Origin: Anodontia alba
Taxonomy: Eukaryota > Mollusca > Bivalvia > Lucinida > Lucinidae
Reading direction: 5' to 3'
Length of the DNA stretch: 64,000 nt
Assembly (NCBI GenBank): GCA_964016985.1
Contig: OZ024826.1
Span: 2,595,552-2,659,551, forward strand
Made by a program: the position numbers and the translations under genes. Below the pieces are notes generated by a model. The model saw only the letters and a program-made list of their open reading frames with translations. It did no database searches and was not told where the DNA came from. This document shows positions 8,201 to 18,675 of the stretch, in pieces (the first letter of the stretch is position 1; the number at the start of each line of letters is the position of its first letter).

Positions 8201-11200
8201 AACCGCCGTCGTGCAATTAAAGAGTGAAGCATAGCCATCAACAATGATTGGGTTGACAACTAGGCATGCAGTCTGCCGCATAATATCCAGGCTATAGCCA
8301 ATTCTTTTATAACGGTTAATAAGTTTTCTGAATTGCTCCGAAAAGTTAGATTTACCTACAATTTTTCTAAATCTGTACACTAAGTCACCGTAAAATTCGG
8401 GTTCCGATATACCTTGTTGCAGAAGTGTTTTCAGACTGACGCTATATTTTTCTAACAAGGCACTGTGTCTGCGATAAAATTTCGAAAACGCTTTACGAAG
8501 TTTAAAGTAACGATAGCCCTGCCTAAGAAGTTTGGCAGTAAGGGCTTTATTACGGTAGTTAAAGTCATTAAGATTTGAAGAAGGTCTGGCGAATCTTATA
8601 AGTTGAGATATGTATACCCAATATGAGGTACGCCGGGGGACATCGCCATCCAGGAAAGGGAAATTGACTATATCAAAATCAAAATCGTCCCGTTTATCAT
8701 AAATTTTGGTGGAAACTGTACCATTAGATATACATAGATTCAAATCCAAAAAAGGTGCCTCGGTATCGGAAGAATTTGCTCTATTTAATTGGAGTTCTGA
8801 GGGTATATCCGGTCCACCATTTGGTCAAAGTAAATATTGTCAATATTTAATAAATCGTCAAGGTATCTTGAAGTTGCATTAAAAGCCTCAATAATGTCAA
8901 TCTGATTTTCACGTGAGACAGACTTCATGAAATCTCTCTCATAACAAAAAAGAAACAAATCTGCAACAAGAGGAGCACAATTAGTTCCCATCGGAATACC
9001 AATAGTTTGTCTATAAAGTTTAGTTCCAAATCTAATAAAATATTATCCAAAAGATAAACAAGGGCATCACAGACTTTTTGACATGACCATAAATTGTGAT
9101 TATCATATACATCAGAAGTGAAAAAAGCACATTCTTCGTTGCAAGCCAAATATTGGGTATTCTCCCGAATAAACGTTCGGTTAATTAAATCAATAAGTTT
9201 ATCTTTTATAAGATGATGAGGTAACGTAGTATACAGTGTAGAAAAATCATATGTAGACAATTTAGAAGCCTGAAAGTTTTTAGATTTAAATTTATTGAGA
9301 ACATCATTAGAATTTTTAATCGACCAAAAATAGTTAATTCCGTCCCTTTCGTAAACAGTATCATAGTATCTAATCCAGTGTTTTTTAACAGCAGTAAGGC
9401 ATGAAGTTAGCAGTTTGGACAAAACAGTAGTCGTACAAGAACTAGAATTAGCAATGAAACGTGCTTTATAAGGTCGTTTATGAAGTATCGGTAACCAATA
9501 TAACGTAGGAAGTCTGTCTTGCTTTTCTTTAATACTCACTGCAAACTTAGCAGTAATATCGATAGAATGGGTATTGACAATAGATCTCTCGTCAGTAGAA
9601 ATCCGTCCATATGTTTTGGTACTACCAAGTTCTTGTTTTAGAGTATTGATATAATAAAGTCGTCACACAACAACAACATTATTAGCAGCTTTATCAGCTG
9701 GAGCCAAAACATACTTCCTATGAAATTCTTGGATACCTTGTTTCAAATATCGAAAAGATAATTTAGGCTTAGGAGGGAGAAGATCAAGGTTATTAGAGTA
9801 AAATAACACACGTTCATCAATGATCTTAAAAATCTTTAAATCTTTAATTTCCAATTATTTAAAGCATTAGACTCAACATGCTCTCGTTTACACCAACGCG
9901 TACAATAATCATTTAAAGCACTGGCAATTGTTTCCCGACATTTATTGAAATCAATGTGGGCTGGGGATCTATATTTAGGTCCTTTTGAAATAACTGAACG
10001 GATTCGTGAATCAGTTATAATCTTCAAGTTACCAGTGACAATATGACCCGCTGGTTGATAACAAAATTTAGAATCTTTACAATCTCAAGAATCAGGGGAA
10101 CTAGTTTCAATATCAAGATCAGAAACTAATTTATTGAAATTAAGTATAGTATTACGGATAGGTTTGTTATATTTATAACAAATAATAGGAGATTCCGTGT
10201 TTTCGAAATATGAAGGTATAGCTGATATAACATTATTATCTCGAAATATGCTATGTAAATCTATGAATTCAATACCTTTATTAATGAATGGAATTTTGAT
10301 GAAGTGTCTAATGTGGTTAATTTCAGAATCAATGTAAGGACGAAGAGCATGTTGAGTATAACATCTAGTAAGGAGAGCTGCTTCGTACAAATCATGTTTT
10401 CTATCATAAAATTTATTCGCCTCATCATCTAACTTACGTAATGAAGAAGCAGACAGTGAAGCTAGTTTAGAAAGCATTTGATGACGTCCAGAATTTAAGA
10501 GAATATTTAAATCAAAAAGAGATAAAACAGTTTTATGTTTTCGTTTAAAATTGCCATTTTTGCGCTTACCATGGGATCGTTTATTACGTTTTTTGATATC
10601 TAAAAGGGAAAAAGCATCGAAATCCGGCGTTTTAGAAATATTTCCTTCATGGTAAATATTATCATTAAATCCAAGTGGAAAAGGGGTTTGTAAACATTTA
10701 ATCCATTTAAGTTCAAGTTCATGTCTTAAAATATTTTTGAATCTTTCGGTAGAACTGGACTTGTGTATAATATTTTCAACAGGTTGAACCAAAACTTTAC
10801 TAGATAATCATGAATGACCAGTACTCCGGAAATGTTGATAAAGAAACGTATCAATTTTCTTTGCTTTTTTGATTTTAAGCAAATGTTCCTTAAACCTTGT
10901 TTTAAGGACCCGTTTGGTCTGTCCAACATACTGCATTCCTCAGTCTTCTTCGCTGCAAGTGAGAACATATATAACATCCTCTGATTTTCAGTCTAAATCA
11001 GAGTTGTTTACAACTGAAAATTGTCTATGATTAACTGAGGAAATTATAGTTGACCGACAAATTAAATGATTGCAGCAGTTGCAACTCTCGGCATTGCACT
11101 TAGAAATATTAGGGTACATACTGTTCCTTTTATACGGATTCTTATATTTTAGAAGTATAGGAGATTTAATTGGAGAAAGTCAAATTCTAAGGTGATTACT

Positions 11201-11386
11201 GAAAATATTATAATTGGAAGCGCGATATAAATTTATAGATGATACAGAGTGAAGTTTGAAAGGTGAAACGTTAACAGTAGGTAACAGAGAGTTAAATCTA
11301 GCAGCAGAACGGGGAATCTGTAAAGAAGAAGCAGAATGTAGCCTAATAGGAGAAATAGTAATTTTTAATCTGTTAGTGATACTCAT
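8168..11386 (-). pseudogene. Naiad polyprotein: GIY-YIG endonuclease plus reverse transcriptase, with in-frame TGA codons
   Basis: From ATG at 11386 the frame runs about 510 codons to near 9850. It is interrupted only by TGA at 11180, 10988, 10940, 10808 and 10085; another TGA lies at 9663 in the continuing frame. The CNAESCNCCNHL cluster is at about 11065. The GIY-YIG domain includes EDVIYVLTC, GMQYVGQTKRVLKTRFKEHL and HFRSTGHS. The linker carries TGA-D-C at 10085, followed by YQPAGHIVTGNL. The RT includes LPTLYWLPILHKRPYKARFI, STYDFSTLYTTLPH, MGTNCAPLVADLF, SRYLDDLL (catalytic YLDD) and KIYDKRDDFDFDIVNFPFLD. Frame changes occur near 9852, 9040 and 8807. TGA positions mostly match family cysteines, which fits selenocysteine coding. 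Confidence 0.8.
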
Positions 11387-11400
11387 ATAGTTGTATAGGA

Positions 11401-11754
11401 AGTAATTCCATTAGATAAAAAAGCAGTATTCGTACCGGCTATTATAGGCATAAGTAGCGATGCAAACAGGCGGTAGGACCGATGCATACAGAGTATAGCA
11501 ACAACCGACAATACATAACTAAGTCTAATACAAGTCCAAAGAAACGTAAAGTAAGAAATTGTTATAAACGGGATACGAATACCGGTAAATATCTAACCTT
11601 CAATGAGGTATAAATTAGAATCATGAGGGAGAGGAATACGAAAGGTGATTGTAAAGTGCAAACTCTGGCACTTGAAATAATAACACCATTAAATGAATGT
11701 ACGGGGAGACTTTCTAGGGTCTCCACACGGCACAAACACAACAGGCGTGGTATG
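11401..11754. other. Probable Naiad 5' region or flank
   Basis: Upstream (in element sense) of the Naiad start. No open frame or repeat that I can assign. It may be the 5' UTR, since it lies between the ATG and the next Naiad terminal fragment. Confidence 0.35.
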
Positions 11755-11798
11755 CAAAAAAAGTAAGAGAAAAGTCCAGGGAGTGCCACAATCACAAG
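11755..11798 (-). mobile_element. Naiad 3'-end fragment
   Basis: An A-run followed by GTAAGAGAAAAGTCCAGGG and AGTGCCACAATCAC, the standard Naiad terminus in minus orientation, which leads straight into a tandem repeat. Confidence 0.7.
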
Positions 11799-12146
11799 AA
11801 CAAAATAAGTAAGTGAAACACTACATAACATTTAACAAAACATACAAGAACAAAATAAGTAAGTGAAACACTACATAACATTTAACAAAACATACAAGAA
11901 CAAAATAAGTAAGTGAAACACTACATAACATTTAACAAAACATACAAGAACAAAATAAGTAAGTGAAACACTACATAACATTTAACAAAACATACAAGAA
12001 CAAAATAAGTAAGTGAAACACTACATAACATTTAACAAAACATACAAGAACAAAATAAGTAAGTGAAACACTACATAACATTTAACAAAACATACAAGAA
12101 CAAAATAAGTAAGTGAAACACTACATAACATTTAACAAAACATACC
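11799..12146. repeat. 50-bp tandem repeat, seven copies
   Basis: Seven essentially identical 50-bp units, each beginning AAGAACAAAATAAGTAAGTG. The first 11 bases match a Naiad 3' region segment (AAGAACAAAAT). Naiad terminal sequence lies on the left and Naiad-like ACCGCCTTATAACGG on the right (12160-12175). The repeat therefore seems to be an expansion inside a Naiad 3' region. The near-perfect identity means it is young. Confidence 0.9.
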
Positions 12147-12209
12147 ACAATGAAACTACCGCCTTATAACGGCCAGTAATAAACTACTGAGTAAGGGGGT
12201 GGGGGAGGG

Positions 12210-12850
12210 GCTTAAGCTTGCTTTATGGGATCCCAACCCTCGCCCTCAGCTTCCATAGTGGTAAATATTTTGTTCCGTGCGCGTGGAGGTATTCTAACTC
12301 ATCCATCAGAATCAGAATCAGAATATTTACTGGTGACACATCAATAGATATTCACTCATCAGGGCCAACGATTGCGAAGACTACTTCCTAGATCTCACAA
12401 GTGATGAGAACCTAGCGACAGTTCTCAGAACTTTCAGCAGAGGATATTATAGATGCAGGGAGTGCATTCCAATCCCTAATGGTGTTTGGGAAGAAACTGT
12501 ACTTGTAAATGTCAGTTTTAGCATATGGCACTTGAGATGCCATTGAATGCTGATTTCTACTGCGACTATTTTGAGGTTGGAGGTCATCACAATGTATACT
12601 AGCTCTACCGTTCATACCTTTGAATGGCAATATGAGTTTACTACCTTTGCGTCTCTTGTGAAGAGACTCCTACCCTAACTGTTCAAGAATGCTAGTCATG
12701 CTTGAAGTTTCAAAGTTGTAGTTACCAATCACAAACCTAGCTGCACGATTCTGAACCTTTTCCAATTCTTCCTGGACAACTATTCCATGTTGGTCCCAAA
12801 CAGGGCCCAAATGGTGGATCGTATATACCCTAAAGAACTCCAATAAAACA
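12210..12850 (-). mobile_element. LINE 3' fragment (RT thumb / C-terminus)
   Basis: Minus reading gives EELEKVQNRAARFVIG, a W-to-stop change in ESLHKRRKGSK, then KTDIYKYSFFPNTIRDWNAL. This pattern marks the end of ORF2 in non-LTR retrotransposons of the CR1/Jockey type. The 3' end has a short (AGAATC)n-like repeat at 12309-12327, as such elements often do. 5'-truncated and mutated. Confidence 0.65.
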
Positions 12851-12854
12851 CAGC

Positions 12855-13345
12855 CAATTCTTCCGATACCGAGGCACCTTTTTTTTAGATTTGAATTTAT
12901 GTATATCTAATGGTACAGTTTCCACCAAAATTTATGATAAACGGGATGATTTTGATTTTGATATAGTCAATTTCCCTTTTCTGGACGGCAATGTCCCCCG
13001 GCGTACCTCATATGGGGTATACATATCTCAACTGGTTTGCTCTACCGACCGTTCTAAGGCGGTGGTCCCGGTGTTAGTCTTACTCTTTGTTGCTTTGTGG
13101 TTTATTCTACGAGGCGATTTGTTGTATGTCTTTCCGTGTGTCATTTTGTTCTTGTGTTTTTCAGTCCTTTTAGTATTGCGATTACCTCGCTTGGGGAAGA
13201 GAGAGCTAATCTTAGTGCTTTTCGTACGTTTGTTCGGTTTGTGCTTGTTTAGATTTGTCGGTTTCCTCTTCCTCTTGCGGTCTGGGAAGGGCTGCGGTTT
13301 GTGATTGTGGCACTCCCTGGACTTTTCTCTTACCTTTTTTTGTGC
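12855..13345 (+). mobile_element. Naiad fragment with internal deletion
   Basis: Starts in the RT C-terminal part (NLCISNGTVSTKIYDKRDDF) and then, at about 13036, jumps directly into the 3' region frame (STDRSKAVVPVLVLL). The RT tail and the SECIS-like hairpin are missing. Ends with the standard CTTTTCTCTTACC plus T-run. Confidence 0.75.
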
Positions 13346-13466
13346 TTTTCGTACGTTTGTTCGATTTGTGCTTGATTGGATTTGTCGGTTTCCTCTTCCT
13401 CTTGGTGTCTGGGAAGGGCTGCGGTTTGTGATTGTGGCACTCCCTGGACTTTTCTCTTACCTTTTT
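13346..13466 (+). mobile_element. Naiad 3'-terminal fragment
   Basis: A second copy of the last 120 bp placed directly after the previous one in the same direction (begins TGCTTTTCGTACGTTTG, ends CTTTTCTCTTACC). Confidence 0.7.
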
Positions 13467-13820
13467 TTAGAATAAACCACCTGGGCGGGGTTGTGGGGGG
13501 GGGGGGGGTTAAAAGCACTTTTACAGCTAGCTAACTTCACCCTGGGTCCCGATGCTACTCTTTATACAGAAACACATAAAAATTCGGTTCGCATAAAGGC
13601 TCCCAACTCAGTCAATGCATCAAAGCGAAAACACAAAAATCAAATTAATCACTATAATAAACAAAGACAAGTACTCATGGCTAACTCTACTGTATGCCAG
13701 AGTAAATGAAAACCAATAGTTGAACCACGGCGGGCCAAGCCGAAGACATATCGTCAAGCCCCAACCCACTGGTTAAAGTTTTACGAAGAGACCGTCATTG
13801 GGTCTGAGGCCCGAACCGCC
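13467..13820 (-). mobile_element. Naiad fragment, inverted relative to its neighbour
   Basis: Minus-oriented 3' region plus the end of the RT frame. It has a G-run at about 13484-13509 and retains the SECIS-like hairpin at 13731-13813. It abuts plus-oriented copies at its left end, forming an inverted junction at 13466. Confidence 0.7.
13731..13813 (-). promoter_or_regulatory. SECIS-like hairpin (copy 2)
   Basis: The outer stem CGGGCC/GGCCCG is intact, and AUGA, apical AA and UGA are all present. The RT stop codon again sits in the apical loop. Confidence 0.5.
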
Positions 13821-13821
13821 A

Positions 13822-14927
13822 AAATTAGCTTTCCTTTCCCCAAGCGATGTAATCGCAATGCTAAAGAACTGAAAAACTCAAGAACAAAATGACACAAGGT
13901 AAGACATAGAACTAGTCGCCTCGTAAAATAAACCACAAAGCAAAAAAGAGTAAGACTAACACCGGGGCCACCGCCTTAGAACGGCCAGTAGAGAAAACCA
14001 CCGGGGGTGGGGGTGAGAGGGGGGTTAAAGCAATTTTACAGCTAACCAACCACCCTGGGTCCCGATGCTACTCTTAATGCAGAAATACATAAAATTCGGT
14101 TCGCATAAAGCCTCCCAACTCAGTCAATGCATCAAAGCGAAAGCAAAGTCAAATTAATCACTATAATAAACAAAGACGAGTACTCATGGCTAATTCTACT
14201 GTATGCCAGAGTAAATGAAAACCAATAGCTGAACCACGGCGGGCCAAGCCAAAGACATATCATTAAGCCCCAATCCACTGGTTAAAGTTTTAAGAAGAGG
14301 CCGTCATTGAGTCTGAGGCCCGAACCGCCGTCGTGCAATTAAAGTGTGAAGCATAGCCATCAACAATGATTGGGTTGACAACTAGGCATGCAGTCTGCCG
14401 CATAATATCCAGGCTATAGCTAATTCTTTTATAACGGTAAATAAGATTTCTGAATTGCTCTGAAAATTAGATTTTCCTACAAATTTTCTAAATATGTACA
14501 CTAAGTCACCGTAAAATTCGGGTTCCGATATACCTAGTTTCAGAAGTGTTTTCACACTGACGCTATATTTTTCTACCAAGGCACTGTGTCTGCGATAAAA
14601 TTTTGAAAACGCCTTACGAAGTTTAAAATAACGATAGCCCTGCCTAAGAAGTTTGGTAGTAAGGGCTTTATTACGGTAGTTAAAGTCACTAAGATTTGAA
14701 GAAGCTCTGGGGAATCTAATAAGTTGAGATATGTATATCCCATATGAGGCACGCCGGGGGTGGAAGGAGGAGGGGGTCGCATCGCCATCCAGAAAAGGGA
14801 AATTGACTATATCAAAATCAAAATCGTCCCGTTTATCATAAATTTTGGTGGAAAATGTACCATTAGATATACATAGATTCAAATCCAAAAACAGGTGCCT
14901 CGGTATCGGAAGAATTTACTCTATTTA
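13822..14927 (-). mobile_element. Naiad fragment, 5'-truncated in the RT
   Basis: Minus-oriented piece covering the RT C-terminal half (frame 14382-14888, begins DLNLCISNGTFSTKIYDKR) and part of the 3' region. It carries a 14-bp insertion with GGTGGAAGGAGGAGG at about 14759-14775 that breaks FLDGD-VPRR, plus later frameshifts. No YLDD is included. Confidence 0.75.
14240..14322 (-). promoter_or_regulatory. SECIS-like hairpin (copy 3, core mutated)
   Basis: The outer stem is kept, but the 3' core reads CUUAAUGAU instead of CUUGACGAU, so the UGA of the quartet is displaced. A decayed copy. Confidence 0.4.
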
Positions 14928-15242
14928 AGGAACATGGTAGCATACAAAATTCTATTTATTGTTGTTGTTTTTTTATTTATTTGTATATCTGAAAAATAAG
15001 ACTTCTCTTACCTTTTTTGGCATTACATGGAATTGATTGCCTACAGGGACTGATCCAAGATGATTTCTGAGGGAGGGGGGAGGGTGGGGTGAGGGGGTTC
15101 GATGTAATAATAAAAATACATACCGTAATTACTGTATGTATTCGGACAGACAAACCTTAGCAAAAGGTGTAGACCCAGATCAGACGCAGCGTCTTATCGT
15201 CAAGCAAAATGGTACCAATGAGCTGATGAACTTCATCCTAGA
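14928..15242. other. Unassigned spacer with a G-rich patch and a MITE half
   Basis: Contains an AT-rich part, a GGGAGG/GGGGTG-rich patch at 15070-15100, and a half hairpin (ATTCGGACAGACAAACC, GTGTAGACCCAGATCAGA) of the MITE family E described at 26640. Confidence 0.45.
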
Positions 15243-15533
15243 GCTATAGCCTGGATATTATGCGGCAGACTGCATGCCTAGTTGTCAACCCAATCATTGT
15301 TGATGGCTATGCTTCACTCTTTAATTGCACGACGGCGGTTCGTGTTTTTCAGTCCTTTTAGTATTGCGATTACCTCGCTTGGGGAAGAGAGAGCTAATCT
15401 TAGTGCTTTTCGTACGTTTTTTCGGTTTGTGCTTGTTTAGATTTGTCGGTTTCCTCTTCCTCTTGGGGTCTGGGAAGGGCTGCGGTTTGTGATTGTGGCA
15501 CTCCCTGGACGTTTCTCTTACCTTTTTTTCTTA
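15243..15533 (+). mobile_element. Naiad fragment with internal deletion
   Basis: RT C-terminal codons (LDIMRQTACLVVNPIIVDG) are fused at about 15342 to the 3' region, losing the SECIS-like hairpin. Ends CTTTTCTCTTACC plus T-run. Confidence 0.7.
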
Positions 15534-15681
15534 GACAGGGCTATCGTTATTTTAAACTTCGTAAGGCTTTTTCGAAATTTTATCACAGACACAGTGCCTT
15601 GTTAGAAAAATATAGCGTCAGTCTGAAAACACTTCTGCAACTAGGTATATCGGAACAAGAATTTTACGGTGACTAAGTGTA
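15534..15681 (+). mobile_element. Naiad RT fragment
   Basis: A short piece of RT C-terminus (RQGYRYFKLRKAFSKFYHRH) starts directly at the terminus of the previous copy and breaks off at 15681, where a more upstream RT segment begins. Confidence 0.65.
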
Positions 15682-17049
15682 CAGATGAATTCTCTCTCAT
15701 GTGAAAATCAGGCTGACATTATTGAGGCTTTCAATTCAACTTCAAGATACCTTGACGATTTATTAATTATTGACAATATTTACTTTGACCAAATGGTGGA
15801 CCGGATATACCCTACAGAACTCCAATTAAATAGAGCAAATTCTTCCGATACCGAGGCACCTTTTCTGGATTTAAATCTATGTATATCTAATGGTATAGTT
15901 TCCACCAAAATTTATGATAAACGGGACGATTTTGATTTTGATATAGTCAATTTCCCTTTTCTGGATGGCGATGTCCCCAGGCGTACCTCATATGGGGTAT
16001 ACATATCTCAACTTATTAGATTCGCCAGGGCTTCTTCAAATCAATGACTTTAACTACCGTAATAAAGCCCTTACTGCCAAACTTCTTAGGCAGGGCTATC
16101 GTTATTTTAAACTTCGTAAGGCGTTTTCAAAATTTTATCGCAGACACAGTGCCTTGTTAGAAAAATATAGCGTCAGTCTGAAAACACTTCTGCAACAAGG
16201 TATATCGGAACCCGAATTTTACGGTGTCTTAGTGTATAGATTTAGAAAAATTGTAGGTAAATCTAACTTTTCGGAGCAATTCAGAAAACTTATTAAGCAT
16301 TATAAAAGAATTGGCTATAGCCTGGACATTATGCGGCAGACTGCATGCCTAGTTGTCAACCCAATCATTGCTGATGGCTATGCTTCACTCTTTAATTGCA
16401 CGACGGCGGTTCGGGCCTCAGACTCAATGACGGCCTCTTCGTAAAACTTTAACCAGTGGGTTGGGGCTTGACGATATGTTTTTGACTTGGCCCGCCGTGG
16501 TTCAACTATTGGTTTTCATTTATTATGGCATACAGTAGATTTAACCATGAGTACTCGTCTGTGTTTATTATAGTGATTAATTTGATTTTTATGTTTTCGC
16601 TTTGATGCATTGACTGAGTTGGGAGCCTTTATGCGAACCGAATTTTATGTATTTCTGTATTAAGAGTAGCATCGGGACCCAGGGTGAAGTTAGCTAGCTG
16701 TAAAAGTGCTTTAACCCCCCCCCCCCCCGCCCCCCCGGTGGTTTGCTCTACTGACCGTTCTAAGGCGGTGGTCCCGGTGTTAGTCTTACTCTTTGTTGCT
16801 TTGTGGTTTATTCTACGAGGCGATTTGTTGTATGTCTTTCCGTTTGTGTCATTTTGTTCTTGTGTTTTTCAGTCCTTTTTGTATTGCGATTACCTCGCTT
16901 GGGGAAGAGAGAGCTAATCTTAGTGCTTTTCGTACGTTTGTTCGGTTTGTGCTTGTTTAGATTTGTCAGTTTCCTCTTCCTCTTGGGGTCTGGGAAGGGC
17001 TGATGTTTGTGATTGTGACACTCCTTGGACTTTTCTCTTACTTTTTTTT
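15682..17049 (+). mobile_element. Naiad fragment, RT C-terminal half plus 3' region
   Basis: Begins just upstream of SRYLDDLLIIDN (catalytic YLDD at about 15750) and runs through KIYDKRDDFDFDIVNFPFLD to the stop at 16442, with one frameshift near 16040. The 3' region has a C-run at 16711-16736. It lacks the endonuclease and upstream RT. Retains the hairpin at 16412-16494. Confidence 0.8.
16412..16494 (+). promoter_or_regulatory. SECIS-like hairpin (copy 4, best preserved core)
   Basis: Outer stem CGGGCC (16412-16417) with GGCCCG (16489-16494). Inner stem AGAC with GUUU. AUGA at 16427-16430. Stem GCCUC/GGGGC. Apical AAAA starts at 16443. UGA at 16469-16471. TAA stop at 16442-16444, inside the apical loop. 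Confidence 0.55.
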
Positions 17050-17861
17050 AGAAAAATTGTAGGTAAATCTAACTTTTCGGAGCAATTCAGAAAACTTATT
17101 AACCGTTATAAAAGACTTGGCTATAGCCTGGACATTATGCGGCAGGCTGCATGCCTAGTTGTCAACCCAATCATTGATGATGGCTATGCTTCACTCTTTA
17201 ATTGCACGACGGCGGCTCGGGCCTCAGACCCAATGACGGCCTCTTCGTAAAACTTTAACCAATGGGTTAGGGCTTGACGAATGTCTTTGGCTTGGCCCGT
17301 CGTGGTTCTACTATTGGTTTTCATTTACTCTGACATACTGTAAAAATAGCCATGAGTACTCGTCTTTGTTTATTATAGTGATTAATTTGATTTTTGTGTT
17401 TTCGCTTTGATGCATTGACTGAGTTGGGAGCCTTTATGCGAACCGAATTTTTATGTGTTTCTGTATTAAGAGTAGCATCGGGACCCAGGGTGAAGTTAGC
17501 TAGCTGTAAAAGTGCTTTAAACCCCCCCCCCCCCCCCCCCCCACGCCCCCGGTGGTTTGCTCTACTGACCGTTCTAAGGCGGTGGTCCCGGTGTTAGTCT
17601 TACTCTTTGTTGCTTTGTGGTTTGTTCTACGAGGCGATTTGTTGTATGTCTTTCCGTTTGTGTCATTTTGTTCTTGTGTTTTTCAGTCCTTTTTGTATTG
17701 CGATTACCTCGCTTGGGGAAGAGCGCTAATCTTAGTGCTTTTCGTACGTTTGTTCGGTTTGTGCTTGTTTAGATTTGTCAGTTTCCTCTTCCTCTTGGGG
17801 TCTGGGAAGGGCTGATGTTTGTGATTGTGACACTCCTTGGACTTTTCTCTTACTTTTTTTT
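17050..17861 (+). mobile_element. Naiad 3' fragment, first of an 812-bp tandem pair
   Basis: Begins AGAAAAATTGTAGGTAAATC in the RT tail and ends at the T-run. The hairpin is at 17218-17299 and a C-run of about 22 bp lies near 17521-17542. The next 812 bp repeat it almost exactly. Confidence 0.8.
17218..17299 (+). promoter_or_regulatory. SECIS-like hairpin (copy 5)
   Basis: CGGGCC/GGCCCG and AGAC/GUCU stems, AUGA, AAAA and UUGACGA are all kept. The stem bases near GGGUUAGGGC differ from copy 4. Confidence 0.5.
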
Positions 17862-18643
17862 AGAAAAATTGTAGGTAAATCTAACTTTTCGGAGCAATTC
17901 AGAAAACTTATTAACCGTTATAAAATACTTGGCTATAGCCTGGACATTATGCGGCAGGCTGCATGCCTAGTTGTCAACCCAATCATTGTTGATGGCTATG
18001 CTTCACTCTTTAATTGCACGACGGCGGCTCGGGCCTCAGACCCAATGACGGCCTCTTCGTAAAACTTTAATAAATGGGTTAGGGCTTGACGAATGTCTTT
18101 GGCTTGGCCCGTCGTGGTTCTACTATTGGTTTTCATTTACTCTGACATACTGTAAAAATAGCCATGAGTACTCGTCTTTGTTTATTATAGTGATTAATTT
18201 GATTTTTGTGTTTTCGCTTTGATGCATTGACTGAGTTGGGAGCCTTTATGCGAACCGAATTTTTATGTGTTTCTGTATTAAGAGTAGCATCGGGACCCAG
18301 GGTGAAGTTAGCTAGCTGTAAAAGTGCTTTAAACCCCGCGGTGGTTTACTCTACTGACCGTTCTAAGGCGGTGGTCCCGGTGTTAGTCTTACTCTTTGTT
18401 GCTTTGTGGTTTGTTCTACGAGGCGATTTGTTGTATGTCTTTCCATGTGTCATTTTGTTCTTGTGTTTTTTAGTCCTTTTAGTATTGCGATTACCTCGCT
18501 TGGGGAGGAGAGAGCTAATCTTAGTGCTTTTCGTACGTTTGTTCGATTTGATTTGTGCTTGTTTAGATTTGTCAGTTTCCTCTTCTTGGGGTCTGGGAAG
18601 GGCTGCGGTTTGTGATTGTGGCACTCCCTGGACTTTTCTCTTA

Positions 18644-18655
<12 letters not shown>
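17862..18655 (+). mobile_element. Naiad 3' fragment, second of the tandem pair
   Basis: A near-identical repeat of 17050-17861, but with the C-run collapsed to AAACCCCGCGG (18332-18342) and a T-run of about 28 bp at the 3' end. Same truncation point as its neighbour, so the pair arose by tandem duplication or template switching. Confidence 0.8.
18030..18111 (+). promoter_or_regulatory. SECIS-like hairpin (copy 6)
   Basis: Identical core to copy 5, in the second tandem unit. Confidence 0.5.
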
Positions 18656-18674
<19 letters not shown>

Positions 18675-18675
18675 G

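Larger units (their letters stand above)
7586..11400 (-). mobile_element. Naiad-type Penelope-like retroelement, nearly full length
   Basis: This is the longest Naiad copy. In transcription order (from 11400 down to 7586): a start ATG at 11386, a basic leader, a Cys/His cluster, a GIY-YIG endonuclease, a linker with a U/CxC motif, a reverse transcriptase, a SECIS-like hairpin over the stop, and a 3' region of about 530 bp ending CTTTTCTCTTAC plus a T-run. An N-terminal endonuclease followed by RT is the permuted order known for Naiad elements; classical Penelope elements have the endonuclease at the C-terminus. The frame is broken by three single-base shifts, so this copy is probably dead. 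In-frame stops before the first shift are all TGA. Confidence 0.85.
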
